The position numbers were made by a program, and so were the translations under genes. This document shows positions 11,561 to 23,200 of a stretch of 64,000 nucleotides of DNA, one piece after another. The stretch lies in the NCBI GenBank assembly GCA_013407085.1, contig JACCGJ010013225.1, positions 48,305 to 112,304 of the forward strand, given 5' to 3'. Each line of letters begins with the position of its first letter. The stretch's first letter is position 1. The DNA comes from Atriophallophorus winterbourni. Taxonomy: Eukaryota; Platyhelminthes; Trematoda; Plagiorchiida; Microphallidae. The notes under the pieces are model-generated. The model was not told the DNA's origin. It saw only the letters and a program-made list of their open reading frames with translations, and ran no database searches.

Positions 11561-12480
11561 ACATATTAGCTTGAGAGTTTATCTAATTGCTTATCAAAAA
11601 TCACATCGGGACGTGTGTTATATATATTAATTAGATAAGAATACCGGTTCGAAAAAAATATGTAATTTGTATCGTATTTATTTATCATAAACGGACGAAG
11701 TTGCGCGTGATGCACACGTCTTCAGCTTGTAAGCAGTTCAACTACTAAAGTGTTGATTTGCAAAATTTTTCAACAGCAATTGGTAATCAGACTCGTGAAA
11801 ACACTGGTGGAATTTCATACACAATAGGAGGAATCTTGAGTTAGATAGCGATGTCACAACGAAACAGAGAATTCTCATGTGCTTGTTAATGTACCATTTT
11901 GACACACAAGTTGCACTCCCGGTATGAAAATTCCTAGAGAAACCTAACGTCTGGAATATACAAGTCTAGAAACCAGTTATACACCTCTAAAGAGATATAG
12001 ATCTCTTATTATTGGACATTTGATCAAATTTTACCGTTTTACACATCTACTTGTTATTTTTAAGGTGGTTTCGTTAGTTCAACTTCTCTGCATTTTCCAA
12101 TTCCTTTTGCAACCCAAAGTATTTAATGAGTTTCCGGGTATCCAAAACCCAATTCAATCAACTATCTGATGGGTAATTAACCAAAACAGCGCAGCTGGAT
12201 CCTCTGTGAAGTTAAATGTTATGAGTGTTGTTAACCATTCTAATGTCATGAAAATTTTTAATGTTGATTTAAATCTCTTGAAATATGTTTGAGTCCAATC
12301 AAGTAGTCATTATTATGACTATATATCCGAAAGCAATCGATATGAGCAGTTTTGGATAGCGTTTAATTCAGACAAAAAAGCTTCGCCAGACCAGAGGTAT
12401 TTTGTCAGAACAACGTTAAAACGTTGTACCCCATCCACTATCTCAAAATAGTCGTTTCACTTCTAGGTTATAAAAAATAT
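11561..12480. other. No recognisable gene
   Basis: AT-rich, stop-dense in all frames; nothing identified. Confidence 0.4.
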
Positions 12481-12489
12481 TAATTAAAA

Positions 12490-13000
12490 TTTGTACAGAA
12501 TTTCAAATTTGATTAATATATGTCCGTCGCAGTGCCAATTGCCATCTAATAAGCATTGTTTAATCATCGATTATGTTTTTAACCACATTTGTAACAGCAT
12601 TGGGAATTTCAGATTCATCCGTGTGCTGGAGTTCCATACGCCGAACCATCCCTTACAGGATTTATTCACGCGAAGGGATACGAGGAGTTATCGGACCCAT
12701 GAATATGTGCTGGTTGTACCCCATTCCCGCCTAAAATGTAGAAGGTATTTTTACTCTGTCCGTGTCTGTTTTACTTGGAACAGTTTACCTTCAACCGTTG
12801 CTCACGCCACTAACTTGCATGACTTTAAAACGAAATTAGACGAATTTTTATTGCATTATTCGTTTCCAGAACACTTAATATACTGTTTAATCTATGTTCT
12901 TATATTGTTGATACACTTAAATTTTAATTTTTACCATCCTATGGTTGTTGTTAAGCTTGTTGCTTTTTAGACCATTAAAAACCTTGAACTACCTTGAATA
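12490..13000 (+). pseudogene. CR1-like LINE 3' tail
   Basis: The open frame ends RRYFYSVRVCFTWNSLPSTV and LHDFKTKLDEFLL, the conserved C-terminus of CR1/Perere-type LINEs. It is followed by a TTGAA-rich tail near 12985-13000 like that after the copy at 33660-34090. Confidence 0.7.
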
Positions 13001-13009
13001 AGGCTTAGT

Positions 13010-13265
13010 GCTACGCCGCACCACCTCCTTATTGTCAAAGCCTACGCTTTGGCCAGTGGCCAGCATATGTTCACCTGATGCTGAATTCCAGATTATTGTC
13101 TGATAGTCCCTCTCATCCTGCAGACATGGGTTAACGCGTTTATCGTGCTCTTTAATCCTTGTGTGAAGTTCCTTGATAGTCTATTCGATGTTGACACCGG
13201 AGCAATGTTACACATGTGTCTATAAGAGCAATTAGACGAGCTGTATAAATGTAAGCTATACTGCA
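13010..13265 (-). pseudogene. PLE GIY-YIG endonuclease C-terminal fragment
   Basis: Minus frame TIKELHTRIKEHDKRVNPCL and DYQTIIWNSASGEHML match the second half of a PLE endonuclease (R-x-K-EH and WN-S). The YIG half is decayed. It belongs to a different subfamily from PLE 1. Confidence 0.55.
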
Positions 13266-15790
13266 GGTTTTTGTTTCAAACGTATAAGGTTGTCCTAAAC
13301 CGCTCTTACCAAGTGCATTCAAATTGATTTAAATAAGTTACATTGTAATTTGCGTGAATTCAAATAAAGGATGTCAGACTTCTTTATCTAATAATGTTTT
13401 GGAGATTAGAAAGTAAAGGTAATTGTGAATTTTACTTGGTAACATCAAACTTCTATTATACATTGAATTCGTTATTGTTCATTGTATGGATTTATTAATA
13501 TTAGTTCGAGTGCCTTCGTGCTGCATATTAATAAAATCTGACTTCAAACAAAAAATTACTATCCTGCTGTTTCTGGAATGTTTAAAAAATATTCCAAACA
13601 ATTACCAGTGCTACAATGCACTGGTTTTGGGACTTCGCCTTGTCCCCATATGGAAGCTAAATTTCAATGAGGATTTATCCTCGAAGTCGAAATTCATGTT
13701 AATAATTTATGGCCAGTATTTAGCTCGCATGTTAAACTTTCGGAAAACTCGTAGCACGTGTTACACGACAATTCACGTTTTGTGTGTCGGTCCAATACCT
13801 GGCTGATCATATGTGAATAGGCACATACAATTATGCGTATGGTAAACTGTTAATATAGGCATGGAGGCACTACTCATTGTTTTGAGCCAACTGACAACAA
13901 TTATTAACGATTTCTCTATGAAGAAATTCATGATTTATTTAGGTAGATACCTGAATACACTTGAGTGTCAGGTTTATCGCGTCAAACCTTTTAGTCTGAT
14001 CCACAAAACGCGTTTTCGGGTATTTAGATTCCTAATATTAATCACGCACAACTCTTACCTCATTGTTTTGTTCTAAGTTTGAAATAATGAGAACTTGAAA
14101 ATGATGTCACAAATCATATTTAACGAATCATTCTAACAAATAAAGGTATATGGTTTCTCATTAACTTGCTAAATTTGCTCGAAATAATTACAGTTACACC
14201 AATATAATTACAATTTAAGTTTCATTATTGTTTAGCTTACAATAGTATATGTGTGAGTATATGGTTGCTGCTCCTGAAAATATTGCTCATATCATATTAT
14301 TTTCATGAAGTAGAACTTGATTTGGATTTCCGGGATGCCAACATAGGTCTCACATTCATTTTTTATTACCCTACAATGCATTACACAACCACACAAACAT
14401 GCATGACCATTGGACTATAGGACCACGCCACCCATTACACTTGACTCGGTAATTTTAAGACTAATGCAGTAATCGTGACTCATAACTATGGAGTTTACCG
14501 GCTGATGTTAAAAACATTTTAATTGTTGATATCCAAAGAAAAACAGTGATTAAGAGCAAGTATTTGCAGATTCACGGAATAAATTGAAATAAATGTCGTC
14601 AACGTGGCGCAACAGTTCACGGGAATGTTGCTTTTCGGTCCTTGCAAATCTGAACATTTCCTGAAATTCAAGCAGATCAAATCATTGAAATACGCACCAA
14701 TATTAAACAGTTAAGACTAAATTTAACAAAGTATGGAGGATTTGAACAGTACATAAATCAACATTAATCTATGAATGTGCTCAATTTTGCCAATTATTGA
14801 AACCCACACACTGAGTTACCGATTACGTAAAGTAGCGTGGATGTTAATATTCTAACGATTATGATGAAAGTGAATTCTTATTTGAAAATGCACACGATTA
14901 CGACTTTAATAAATAATTTTAATCGGATAAAAAGTATTTCGATTTTTGATATATCAAGGAATCTGTCATATCTCATTTTGTGCGATAGCTATTGTTCCAC
15001 ATACCTGTAAATTGAAAAGCAGTAGCAGTGCTTTCCATACCAAAATATATTTCTACACAGAGAATCACAAGCCCAATCAGCATAATATCCGGCGTTCTGA
15101 TCAAATCATTCACTACCAAACCTGCACGCATTTACAGAATAGTTTCTCACTGTGTGCTGCTCTGACTGAGTCCCTCAATTTGATGGTCATTGTAAACTAA
15201 ATGTCTAAACTTTATGGTCAAGTAACATTGGTGCTAGAATAATAATGCGGTAGGATTATGCTACCTAGACTTACAACAGACATTTGTTTCAGTGAAGTAC
15301 TAGTTTTTCATCAAGAAATGGCTTTGATAGGAGAATTTAATTGTAGTTATTTAGGGATCCATATGACCTATCTGGTCTATAATTTCAACATTTGAAAGGC
15401 TGCCTAGTAGAACGCCTTATGACTCGTTGCTTGATACTCTGCTACCTAGACTAACAACAAACAGTTTATTCCTCAAGAAGTAGATAGGATTGAATAATTT
15501 CATAGTAGTTATTTAGGCTTACAACTGACCAATTTCATCCATTATGCGAAAATTAGAAGGACTGGCTAGTGGAACGCCTTATGATTCGTTGCTTGAATCT
15601 CTGCAATTTAAATCATTGTTATTAACCTGGCAGCTCGCTAAAGTTTACTTTGGTTTTGAATTTCAGAGAACGTGAAAATCTCGTGTTCAATAACATCGCC
15701 AAACTCAATTTACCTAATGCAAAATTATCGGAATGTACATGAAATATAGATTTTCAACTAGAATTGTGAATGTGCTGCATTCACGCGAAC
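13266..15790. other. No recognisable gene
   Basis: 2.5 kb of AT-rich sequence. Short open frames (13486-13806, 13861-14076, 14946-15200) show no domain, codon bias or splice context. Two similar blocks at 15235-15440 and 15440-15600 are an imperfect internal duplication. Confidence 0.4.
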
Positions 15791-15794
15791 AATT

Positions 15795-15855
15795 AATCTT
15801 GATCGGGTTTTATGTGTGTGATGGAAATGCATGCAAAAGTGCTTTTTTAATTTCG
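15795..15855 (+). repeat. Retrozyme family B fragment
   Basis: GTGTGTGATGGAAATGCATG followed by AAAAGTGCTTTTTT matches the segment just after the hammerhead in the copy at 18485-18770. Confidence 0.5.
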
Positions 15856-15869
15856 ATATTGTTATCATT

Positions 15870-16190
15870 CTTCTGTCGATGTCGACCATGGATGTACATC
15901 ATAGACGCCTGATTGTTTCATGCTCCACAGCATTTAGAAAGACTAAATAGACCGACTCGGGAGGAAAAATCTCTCCCGAACCGTTTACAGCGATAATCAG
16001 TACTCCGGCGATCGACGGCAGTTGCACGCTGAAGGCATGATCTATGATCAGCACCCGATAGCAAAATCTGTTCTTTCTCAATCTGCAGACGACGTTTTAC
16101 ATAGTGCCTCTAAAATGAGCGATCAAGAGCAAGTTCTTTTTAATTCTCATGGTCCATGTCAATAGATTTCATATCTAAGTATTGTGCTGC
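15870..16190 (-). pseudogene. C2HC-tailed LINE, 3' end, copy 2
   Basis: Reverse-strand match to 11290-11560: the helical LQ-x-E segment, the finger region and the tail ending at the GTCGACATCGAC box. It is truncated at its 5' side near 16190. Confidence 0.65.
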
Positions 16191-16630
16191 TTACATGTAC
16201 CGCAATTACAAAACACAACCAGCTTTCATTTTACTCCCAAATGAATTATAATAACCATGATCTATCTTTTATTCGCATAATTTCGGTCATTGTCTTACGT
16301 AATTATGTACTGATATTGGTGATTTGAATCACTTCATTTATTCGGGGATTTGCGAGTTTTTTTATTTCAAATCAGAGGAATATCGACCATGCTGCTCAAT
16401 GCATTCGCAAAAGATTTTGTCAAATGGTGATCTCGGAATACAATCAGCTAAATTTGCTACACATAAACGTTGCATAAAATATCAACAGCAAAGCTGGAGA
16501 ATCATCAGAAAACAAATGCATTTGAAACAATAGTAGATTTTCAATATAAAGTACTGATTTCTAACTAAGAATTTCGAGGGGTTAGTTATTACCAATGTAT
16601 TGTGGTGCTCACATCCCCATCTCTCACACA

Positions 16631-16668
16631 CCACTACCGGTTTCTGGCTGTTTGCCGTCATCAGGTGG
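16631..16668 (-). ncRNA. Hammerhead ribozyme, retrozyme dimer unit 1
   Basis: CCAC/GTGG stem I, intact CTGATGA, stem II GGC/GCC closing AAACA, intact GAAA, palindromic ACCGGT minimal stem III, GTA cleavage triplet. The pair next to the core is C-A instead of G-C. Confidence 0.75.
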
Positions 16669-16871
16669 AGACAGTAAGATCAGGTTCAGTGAGCCTTGAA
16701 ACAGTGGAAAAGCGGTAAACAAAGTTAAACTTGTATGCCACTGTTATATAGGGTTCTTACAAAAAACCACGATGTTCAAATACAGAATCACAAAGTGATT
16801 CCTGGCCAAGCGCTAGAGGCGCATGTAAAAGACCAATGTATTGTGGTGCTCACATCCTCATCCCTTAGACA

Positions 16872-16909
16872 CCACTACCGGTTTCTGGCTGTTTGCCGTC
16901 ATCAGGTGG
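16872..16909 (-). ncRNA. Hammerhead ribozyme, retrozyme dimer unit 2
   Basis: Identical in the 38-base core to unit 1, 241 bases away. Two ribozymes one unit apart would release a unit-length RNA. Confidence 0.75.
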
Positions 16910-17129
16910 AGACAGTAAGATCAGGTTAAGTGAGCCTTGAAACAGTGGAAAAGTGGTAAACAAAGTTAAACTTGTATGCCACTGTTATATAGTGTTAGTT
17001 ATTAATTTAGCTTTTTTAAAAAGACGATCACTTTGAAACCACAGAAGAGCGAAAGTAACTTTAATTTATTTTGTGATTGAAAAGTATACGATACCCCGCG
17101 TGAATAATAATAATTCCAATAGAGCTATC

Positions 17130-17135
17130 TTTATT
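17130..17135 (-). promoter_or_regulatory. Polyadenylation signal AATAAA for the TOGARAM-like gene
   Basis: AATAAA on the minus strand 77 bases after the reconstructed stop codon. Position and spacing fit a short 3' UTR. Confidence 0.55.
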
Positions 17136-17211
17136 CGAATAAAATTTAACTCACTTCAAGAAAATACCGAAGAATGTATAAATTGTTTTGTAAATTCGAT
17201 TCATTTGTAAT

Positions 17212-17266
17212 CTACTCCGAACTTCTTAGTTTTGTTAGGATTCCCATTACTTCCTTGGCAGTCGCT
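17212..17266 (-). CDS. TOGARAM-like exon 10, C-terminus and stop
   Basis: The acceptor ATTGTTTAG has phase 2, matching exon 9. The exon adds ATAKEVMGILTKLRSSE and a TAG stop at 17214-17212. The amphipathic helix caps the TOG domain. An AATAAA lies 77 bases downstream. Confidence 0.68.
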
Positions 17267-20200
17267 CTAAACAATTGAGAGTTGAGATTTAAAACAAAAC
17301 GGTTGTTTTTAAAATGAACATTTAATATTTCAACGTTTTATCTATTCCATGCCAAACATTTGATGGAATAAAAAATTGAAATTTAATTCTTAAGTGTTTG
17401 AACTGAAATTTCGAACCGAATATAGATTATTCTTAAGCAACTTTCGTAAATTTTCTTATTAAACAATAATATTTGTTTTGCTCAGACTATAGCGGTATTT
17501 CAGTCAATAAGATCCTTTATCAGCAATTTTAACTGAGAAATTGTTTTTTTAAATTCTACATGCATAGTTATATCAAGTTCGCCCATAATAATAATGTAAG
17601 TTATAATCATAGGAGAATAATAGTACTCTAACTGCATGTTGACTTATGTATGATATATGAGTCCATCGTCCAGCTCTTACTGGTTTGTCCAAGAAATTGG
17701 CAATACAGATCTCATCTTTTTAATGAACGTCTCACCTGATTTTAGAACACCCATCTTCCATGAACAATTGTGCCAATTTCACCACCTTCTCCAATGAGTT
17801 CTGTCCAATTATCTTCTCTGCACATCTCACATTGTTCAATTTGGCAGCATTACAATGAAATACCAGGAGCAAGGATGAGATGACTGTTTCACGCACAGAA
17901 GCGGACAGACTGCGGGAGACTAGCACAGAATCGCAGAGTATTGAGACAGATTTTGCAGGCGAAACACAAAGGATGACAACGTTGATGCAGTCCTTCGCAT
18001 CGATTTTCAAAAATTTCGTTGCGGAATCGCCCCCAGCTTTGGCTATTAAAGGTGGGAGTATAAAATGAGCGAAATTGTTCCAAAGCGCCCCTTTGTTTGC
18101 GAGAAACAGAAAATGCCCAAGCAAATGAAGAGCATGTATAGACATTCGAGACATCTGAAAGTAAATAATTAAAGACGATAGTATAATTTGAAGTAAGAAA
18201 CTAGAGAATACATAAAGTTTCTAACATTATTTCGATTTATTAGATGTTGGTTTAAAAAAAGTAAATTTTAATATCCCCTGAGAAACGAACTGTTTTGAAA
18301 TACACCCGCAAAATTATATTAATATTGTATTTTTATTAATATTAGCGCATACTTTGATATTACATTTATGAAAAGCTGGACAGGAATAGATTCGGGAATG
18401 TTTATTGTTTCCAACTAATACTTTTCCGCCCACATTTGCTATTTCCGATCAACAAGGCAGCGGCTTTGTCACATCAAGCTGAAGCTATATACTTTACAAT
18501 GAATGTAAATGAGTTTTTCTGTTCATGATCATGGGGTTAAACCCTATCCAAGTGAGTTCGGGCACATGTGATTGAATAGGTTGGTCGTAACAACCTTATC
18601 CAACAGTGGCATACAAGTGCAACTTGCTTTCCAATCTTCCACTGTTTCAAGCGCATGCCGATCCTGATAATACTCTCCCTACCTGATGAGTACAAACAGC
18701 CCGAAACCGGTCGTGGCGTGTGTGTGACGGAAAAACATGCAAATGAATATTTTGTTTCAGGGTGAACAGTAGTTATACACAACATAAAACGATAAATATT
18801 AGCAAAACAAAGTCGTTCATTTTTGTGAATTTCAAAACTGTTCCACATTGTTTCTGGTTCTGCGTGATGGAAATGCATGCAAATGAGCTTTTTTACATAC
18901 TTTAAAATGTCTTGATCGATTCATTTATCCTTTGAACCGCGATTACAACGAGACAATGTCAAGCATTGAAGAACAATCCTCATTTTGCATTTTTAGGTTA
19001 AAAGATTAAAAAATCTCATAGATTGTGTGAAATCTAGCAATTAACTATTATTGAAATGTCAAAATGATTTGAAATCACCTTTTACATCTCGTAGAAAATA
19101 TGCAGCTTCATTTCCACTGGTGATGCTTAACGTTGATTTTCAGTGTTAGTGATAACAGTTTCATAAATAAGGAATACATTAGAATTTCATTATAAAGTGA
19201 ATTAAGTTCACATACTCTTCAGTATAAAATCCTCTTAAACAACGTTTAACGGAAAATTTCGATCTGCCTAAATAGCTCAATGCTTCAATAATGGCCGAAA
19301 AATAGTTTTTTCTAAATATTTGCAATCATATACCGTATAGTCAAGCATTCAACTGGAATATACGTGACAATACATCATTATGAGTTATTGCATGTCCCTA
19401 AACGAATATATCCCAGGATATGATAATTGTGAAGCCATGCGCATTTTGTCACCATAGAATTCTAAAATCTTGAATACATTCGAAACTTCATTGAGGCTCG
19501 TTTCGTAGAGAAACAGTGTTTATTCCTGATGGAAGATTTGAGCATGCACGTTATTGATTGAATTTGTATCTACTCAGCCATTAGATCTCTAATCGGTGTA
19601 TAAGTTTCAAATGCAAGATTTTTTCGAAAAATACGACGTAAGGATTGCAGCCCGATTCGAAATAAATCGGGATCGCGATCATTCCATTGTGACACGGAAG
19701 TTATATCGATTTATAAAATATGAACCTTTTGGACGCATTTTATTTACCTGAGACCGGAGACTTTGCACGGATGTTGAAAGGGCAATTGTCACAGAACCAA
19801 AGCGCTCCACATTTTGAATCAGCCGGAAAGCTCTGTCGTAACGAGCGTCTTGAAATAACCCGATTAGGTTTTTCAATCCATTCAGTTGCACCGTCCAATC
19901 TGCTGACGTCAAATCATCCGCTAATTTATTAACGACGGTGGAATCGTTATTCGTAAAAAAGGGCCTCATCGATAAGTGTGAATCATCTTTCAACTCGGAC
20001 GAAAAATAATCATTCATCGAGTTAATTTCATTTATGAGCACGCTCTGTGACCTTGGTCTGAGCACTACTTCAGGAGCCATTCTAGAATTAAATGAAAAAA
20101 TAAACATACAGTAAAATACATATGCTCGACAACAAAATGAAATTTCAAATAAAGTTACAGAATTTTGCTGCTAATATTAACATACGAGATTATGCAATAA

Positions 20201-23200
20201 TTTTTGGATTGGTTTCTCTCAGAAAATAGTAAATTGAAGAACCGAATTTAAATGTTGGTTTTAAAGTAGCTTTCACTCACAGAAAATCTTAAGATTGCAC
20301 AAGTGTTTAGAATGAGTTTCGTAATCAACAGATACTGGTTCAAGAACCGGAACTGCGAAGATAAAAATCATGCTCATGTCCACATACAAGAATTAGGTTC
20401 GCTGTGAGTTGGAATGTTATCGTATAGTACATCGCCTTTTTCGTTTGCCTAGAAGAATCATTTGATAATAAAATGTAATAAAAAGCAAGTTTGCATTGAC
20501 CTTTTCAAACCGCCCGATAGTATATGCTCAACATACCTTGAAGATTCCGAAACGGGTTCCGGGAAACTGAAAACGCTATTTTCATCTTGGATTGCTGCAA
20601 AACGAGTTTAATTAAAAACATGAAACGATGTCCCACAAACAGCAATATTTTTGTTGAATGTAAATATGGAATTAATTGAAATTTAAGGGTCATTCTAATA
20701 ACATTGTCATAGTTAACACTTAGATTACTTGGAGACACATTGATCCTCTGTCATCCAAGTATTCTATGCTAGCACTGTTTTGAGATATTCCAATCACGCT
20801 TCTAATGTAAATTAACCGTGTTATTGGGATTCATTTAATAAATTAAGTGTGGTGTAATTGTAAATGATTTCTTTGTGCAACAAATAAACGAATAGGGTGT
20901 TATAATCTAGTAAAATTAAACAACCAACTCATTGAGTTATCACATTGTCATCTGTTTAAAACATAAATACGTATCCGGATTTTCAACTTTATTAGGGTTT
21001 TCACCAATAACGAATCTAAATACACACAATCATCAACAATAACGCTGCATTTCAGTATGATTATGTAAGCCACGAAAAAAATTTGATATTCAACATGCGT
21101 TTCAAAGCTTTTCCTAAAATTATTTAAAACTAAATTTGGAAAAATTAGTCTTTCGTATGAAAACATTTCAACGGGTGTTCGAGTAAATCTTGCATCAATA
21201 ATTCATCACTCTCTACATGCTGAGGGGAAAATCCGATCACAGTAAAAGACTGTAATTGTTGGAATCAATATAACATACTTTTATTCTTTTATGATCAAAT
21301 GGGTCACCGAACTTGTATGATTTTTTATTTGAGTAATGGTTCTTAGATTGTAATCCATCTGAGACGAGTGTGTTTAGAATATTTGTTGCTAATGATAGAG
21401 TATCATTGATGCTGAATTGTTCGCACTGCGTTTCCTACATTTTACGTACATGAAGTTTCCCAACGTACAAAATTGAATTGAATTGAATTGAAAGTTCATT
21501 AACGTGAGTGCATTTCACAATAGATGAGCGCATAGAATTTTTATACGGGTATATGTCTAGCATTCATTTAACTAATGCTCAAACGTCTGCCTAATAGTCT
21601 TCAAACTTTTACTGAGTAAATTGCGTATAATCAAAACAAATTTTATAAAGTGATTGTACTAAAAAGTAACTTGAAAAGCAGCTTGTATAAAAATAAAACG
21701 CCAAAAATGACCGTAATTGGGCGTTCCATTTGAAAAAAAATTACACAAGAAATGTCGGTCGTTCAAACTTAACAGCAGAGATGCTACAACTAAGTTTCAA
21801 CAGGTACAAAAATACTTAAATGATGGTAAAACTTTTTTAAGGTTGGAAGCCTTATGGAGGAAAAGAAATGGTCAAACCAATATATTCAATCATATATACT
21901 GAAAGTGCAAATTTGCATAATCTGGCTCACAAATTACATTTCCGCGCACTTTTTATTCGCGCCAAACAACCATTCAATACTATTCAATAAGCAACAGCCC
22001 GCGAACGCGTGTTAATGGGTTTCTTATTTGAATATATACCAAATTAAAGGTTGAAAATCTGACGAGATGCTTTAAATCTGATCATTTTACCCGGGCGCTT
22101 GAATCAAAATCCTCATTCAGATGCATTTCCATCCATGACCGCTTTTATTTTGTGTGCACTCATCAGGTAGGGAATATACGATCACGTTGCCTCAACTTTG
22201 TCCCTTTTAAAAATTCCGCATTAATTCATGGGTTTATTTCCGGTCGGACTACCAGAATCTTCTACAAAATTACGATAGCATTCAATATAGGAGAATATGC
22301 GTAGCTCAGGATGAGGATGTTGTTCAGATGGTATTCGCCGAGCTTGTATAGTTGTTGTTGGACGTTTCGTCATCAAGCTAGATGTCGTCTAGCAAGCTCG
22401 GCGAACACCATCTGAACGATAGCATTCAGTCCATGTTGCAAATGGATAGTTTTGGTAACACAACACCGAGCCAGCGATGCCTTTATAAATATTTTCACTA
22501 TTCCAAACCAGATTTTGTTGATTTTCAGTTATATAAATAAAGTTGTACAAAATGCACAAGTTGTTCTGAAAGAATGAATAGTAAGCAAACTGGATTTAAG
22601 CATATTAGATAAACCACAACAGATATTGCTGCAGATTCATCACATTTTACAAAAGCACATTATGACTCGAAGCGAATAAGCGAATGGAATTCAATACACT
22701 CACGCATCTTTTTCGAGAAAATCGCTGAGTCGAATCGGTCTCGGTCTGCTTTTATGCGCCTTTGTGGCGGTTTCGGTTTCACAAGTAAAGGTAGTGTCAC
22801 ATTGAGGTCCATCGTCACTTGCGTGTGATTAATTGAACGTTGAGGCTGGCAAGTTTGTCCTTGTATGATATAATCCATTCTTGCTTCAGATGTGTTATTG
22901 CTGCGTTGCCATTCACTATATAAGCAATATGTTCAAATACTTCATTTGGATTAGTTATAATTATGTTTAATAAATAATGATCGTTTAAATTACTTACAAC
23001 CACCTGTAATATTGTGTTGAACAATATGGAAACAACAGTATTGCTATATTTAGAAGTTATTTCAATATGGAATCTTTAGAGAATATATATTTTTATAATT
23101 TTTGTTGCAAACATAAATACAATTTATTATTAAAGTTTTCTTACTTTTGTGTCTGGACGCAACTACTTTGATCAGACTGATATACGTATCTCGTTTCGCT

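Larger units (their letters stand above)
16592..16993 (-). mobile_element. Retrozyme family A dimer with target-site duplication
   Basis: A 402-bp insertion made of 1.67 head-to-tail units with a 241-bp period (ACCAATGTA at 16591 and 16832). Each unit has a hammerhead on the minus strand. The insertion is bounded by an exact 11-bp duplication GTTAGTTATTA (16581-16591 and 16994-17004). Small tandem hammerhead repeats with target duplications match animal retrozymes. It lies 126 bp beyond the poly(A) signal of the TOGARAM-like gene. This is the best-preserved copy in the window. Confidence 0.82.

Noticed and set aside
13486..15200. Short plus-strand ORFs as a host gene
   Set aside because: No domain, no codon signal and no phase-consistent splice chain found.
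9265..16993. CRISPR-like array from the regular repeats
   Set aside because: Only two units with no spacer/repeat pattern; eukaryotic context.
18485..18880. 113-codon minus ORF as an extra TOG exon
   Set aside because: It spans retrozyme sequence and lacks phase-compatible splice sites.
19720..19932. 70-codon plus-strand ORF
   Set aside because: Antisense shadow of the TOG exon 8.
22815..23024. Overlapping minus ORF at exon 6
   Set aside because: Out of frame with exon 6 and phase-incompatible with neighbours.
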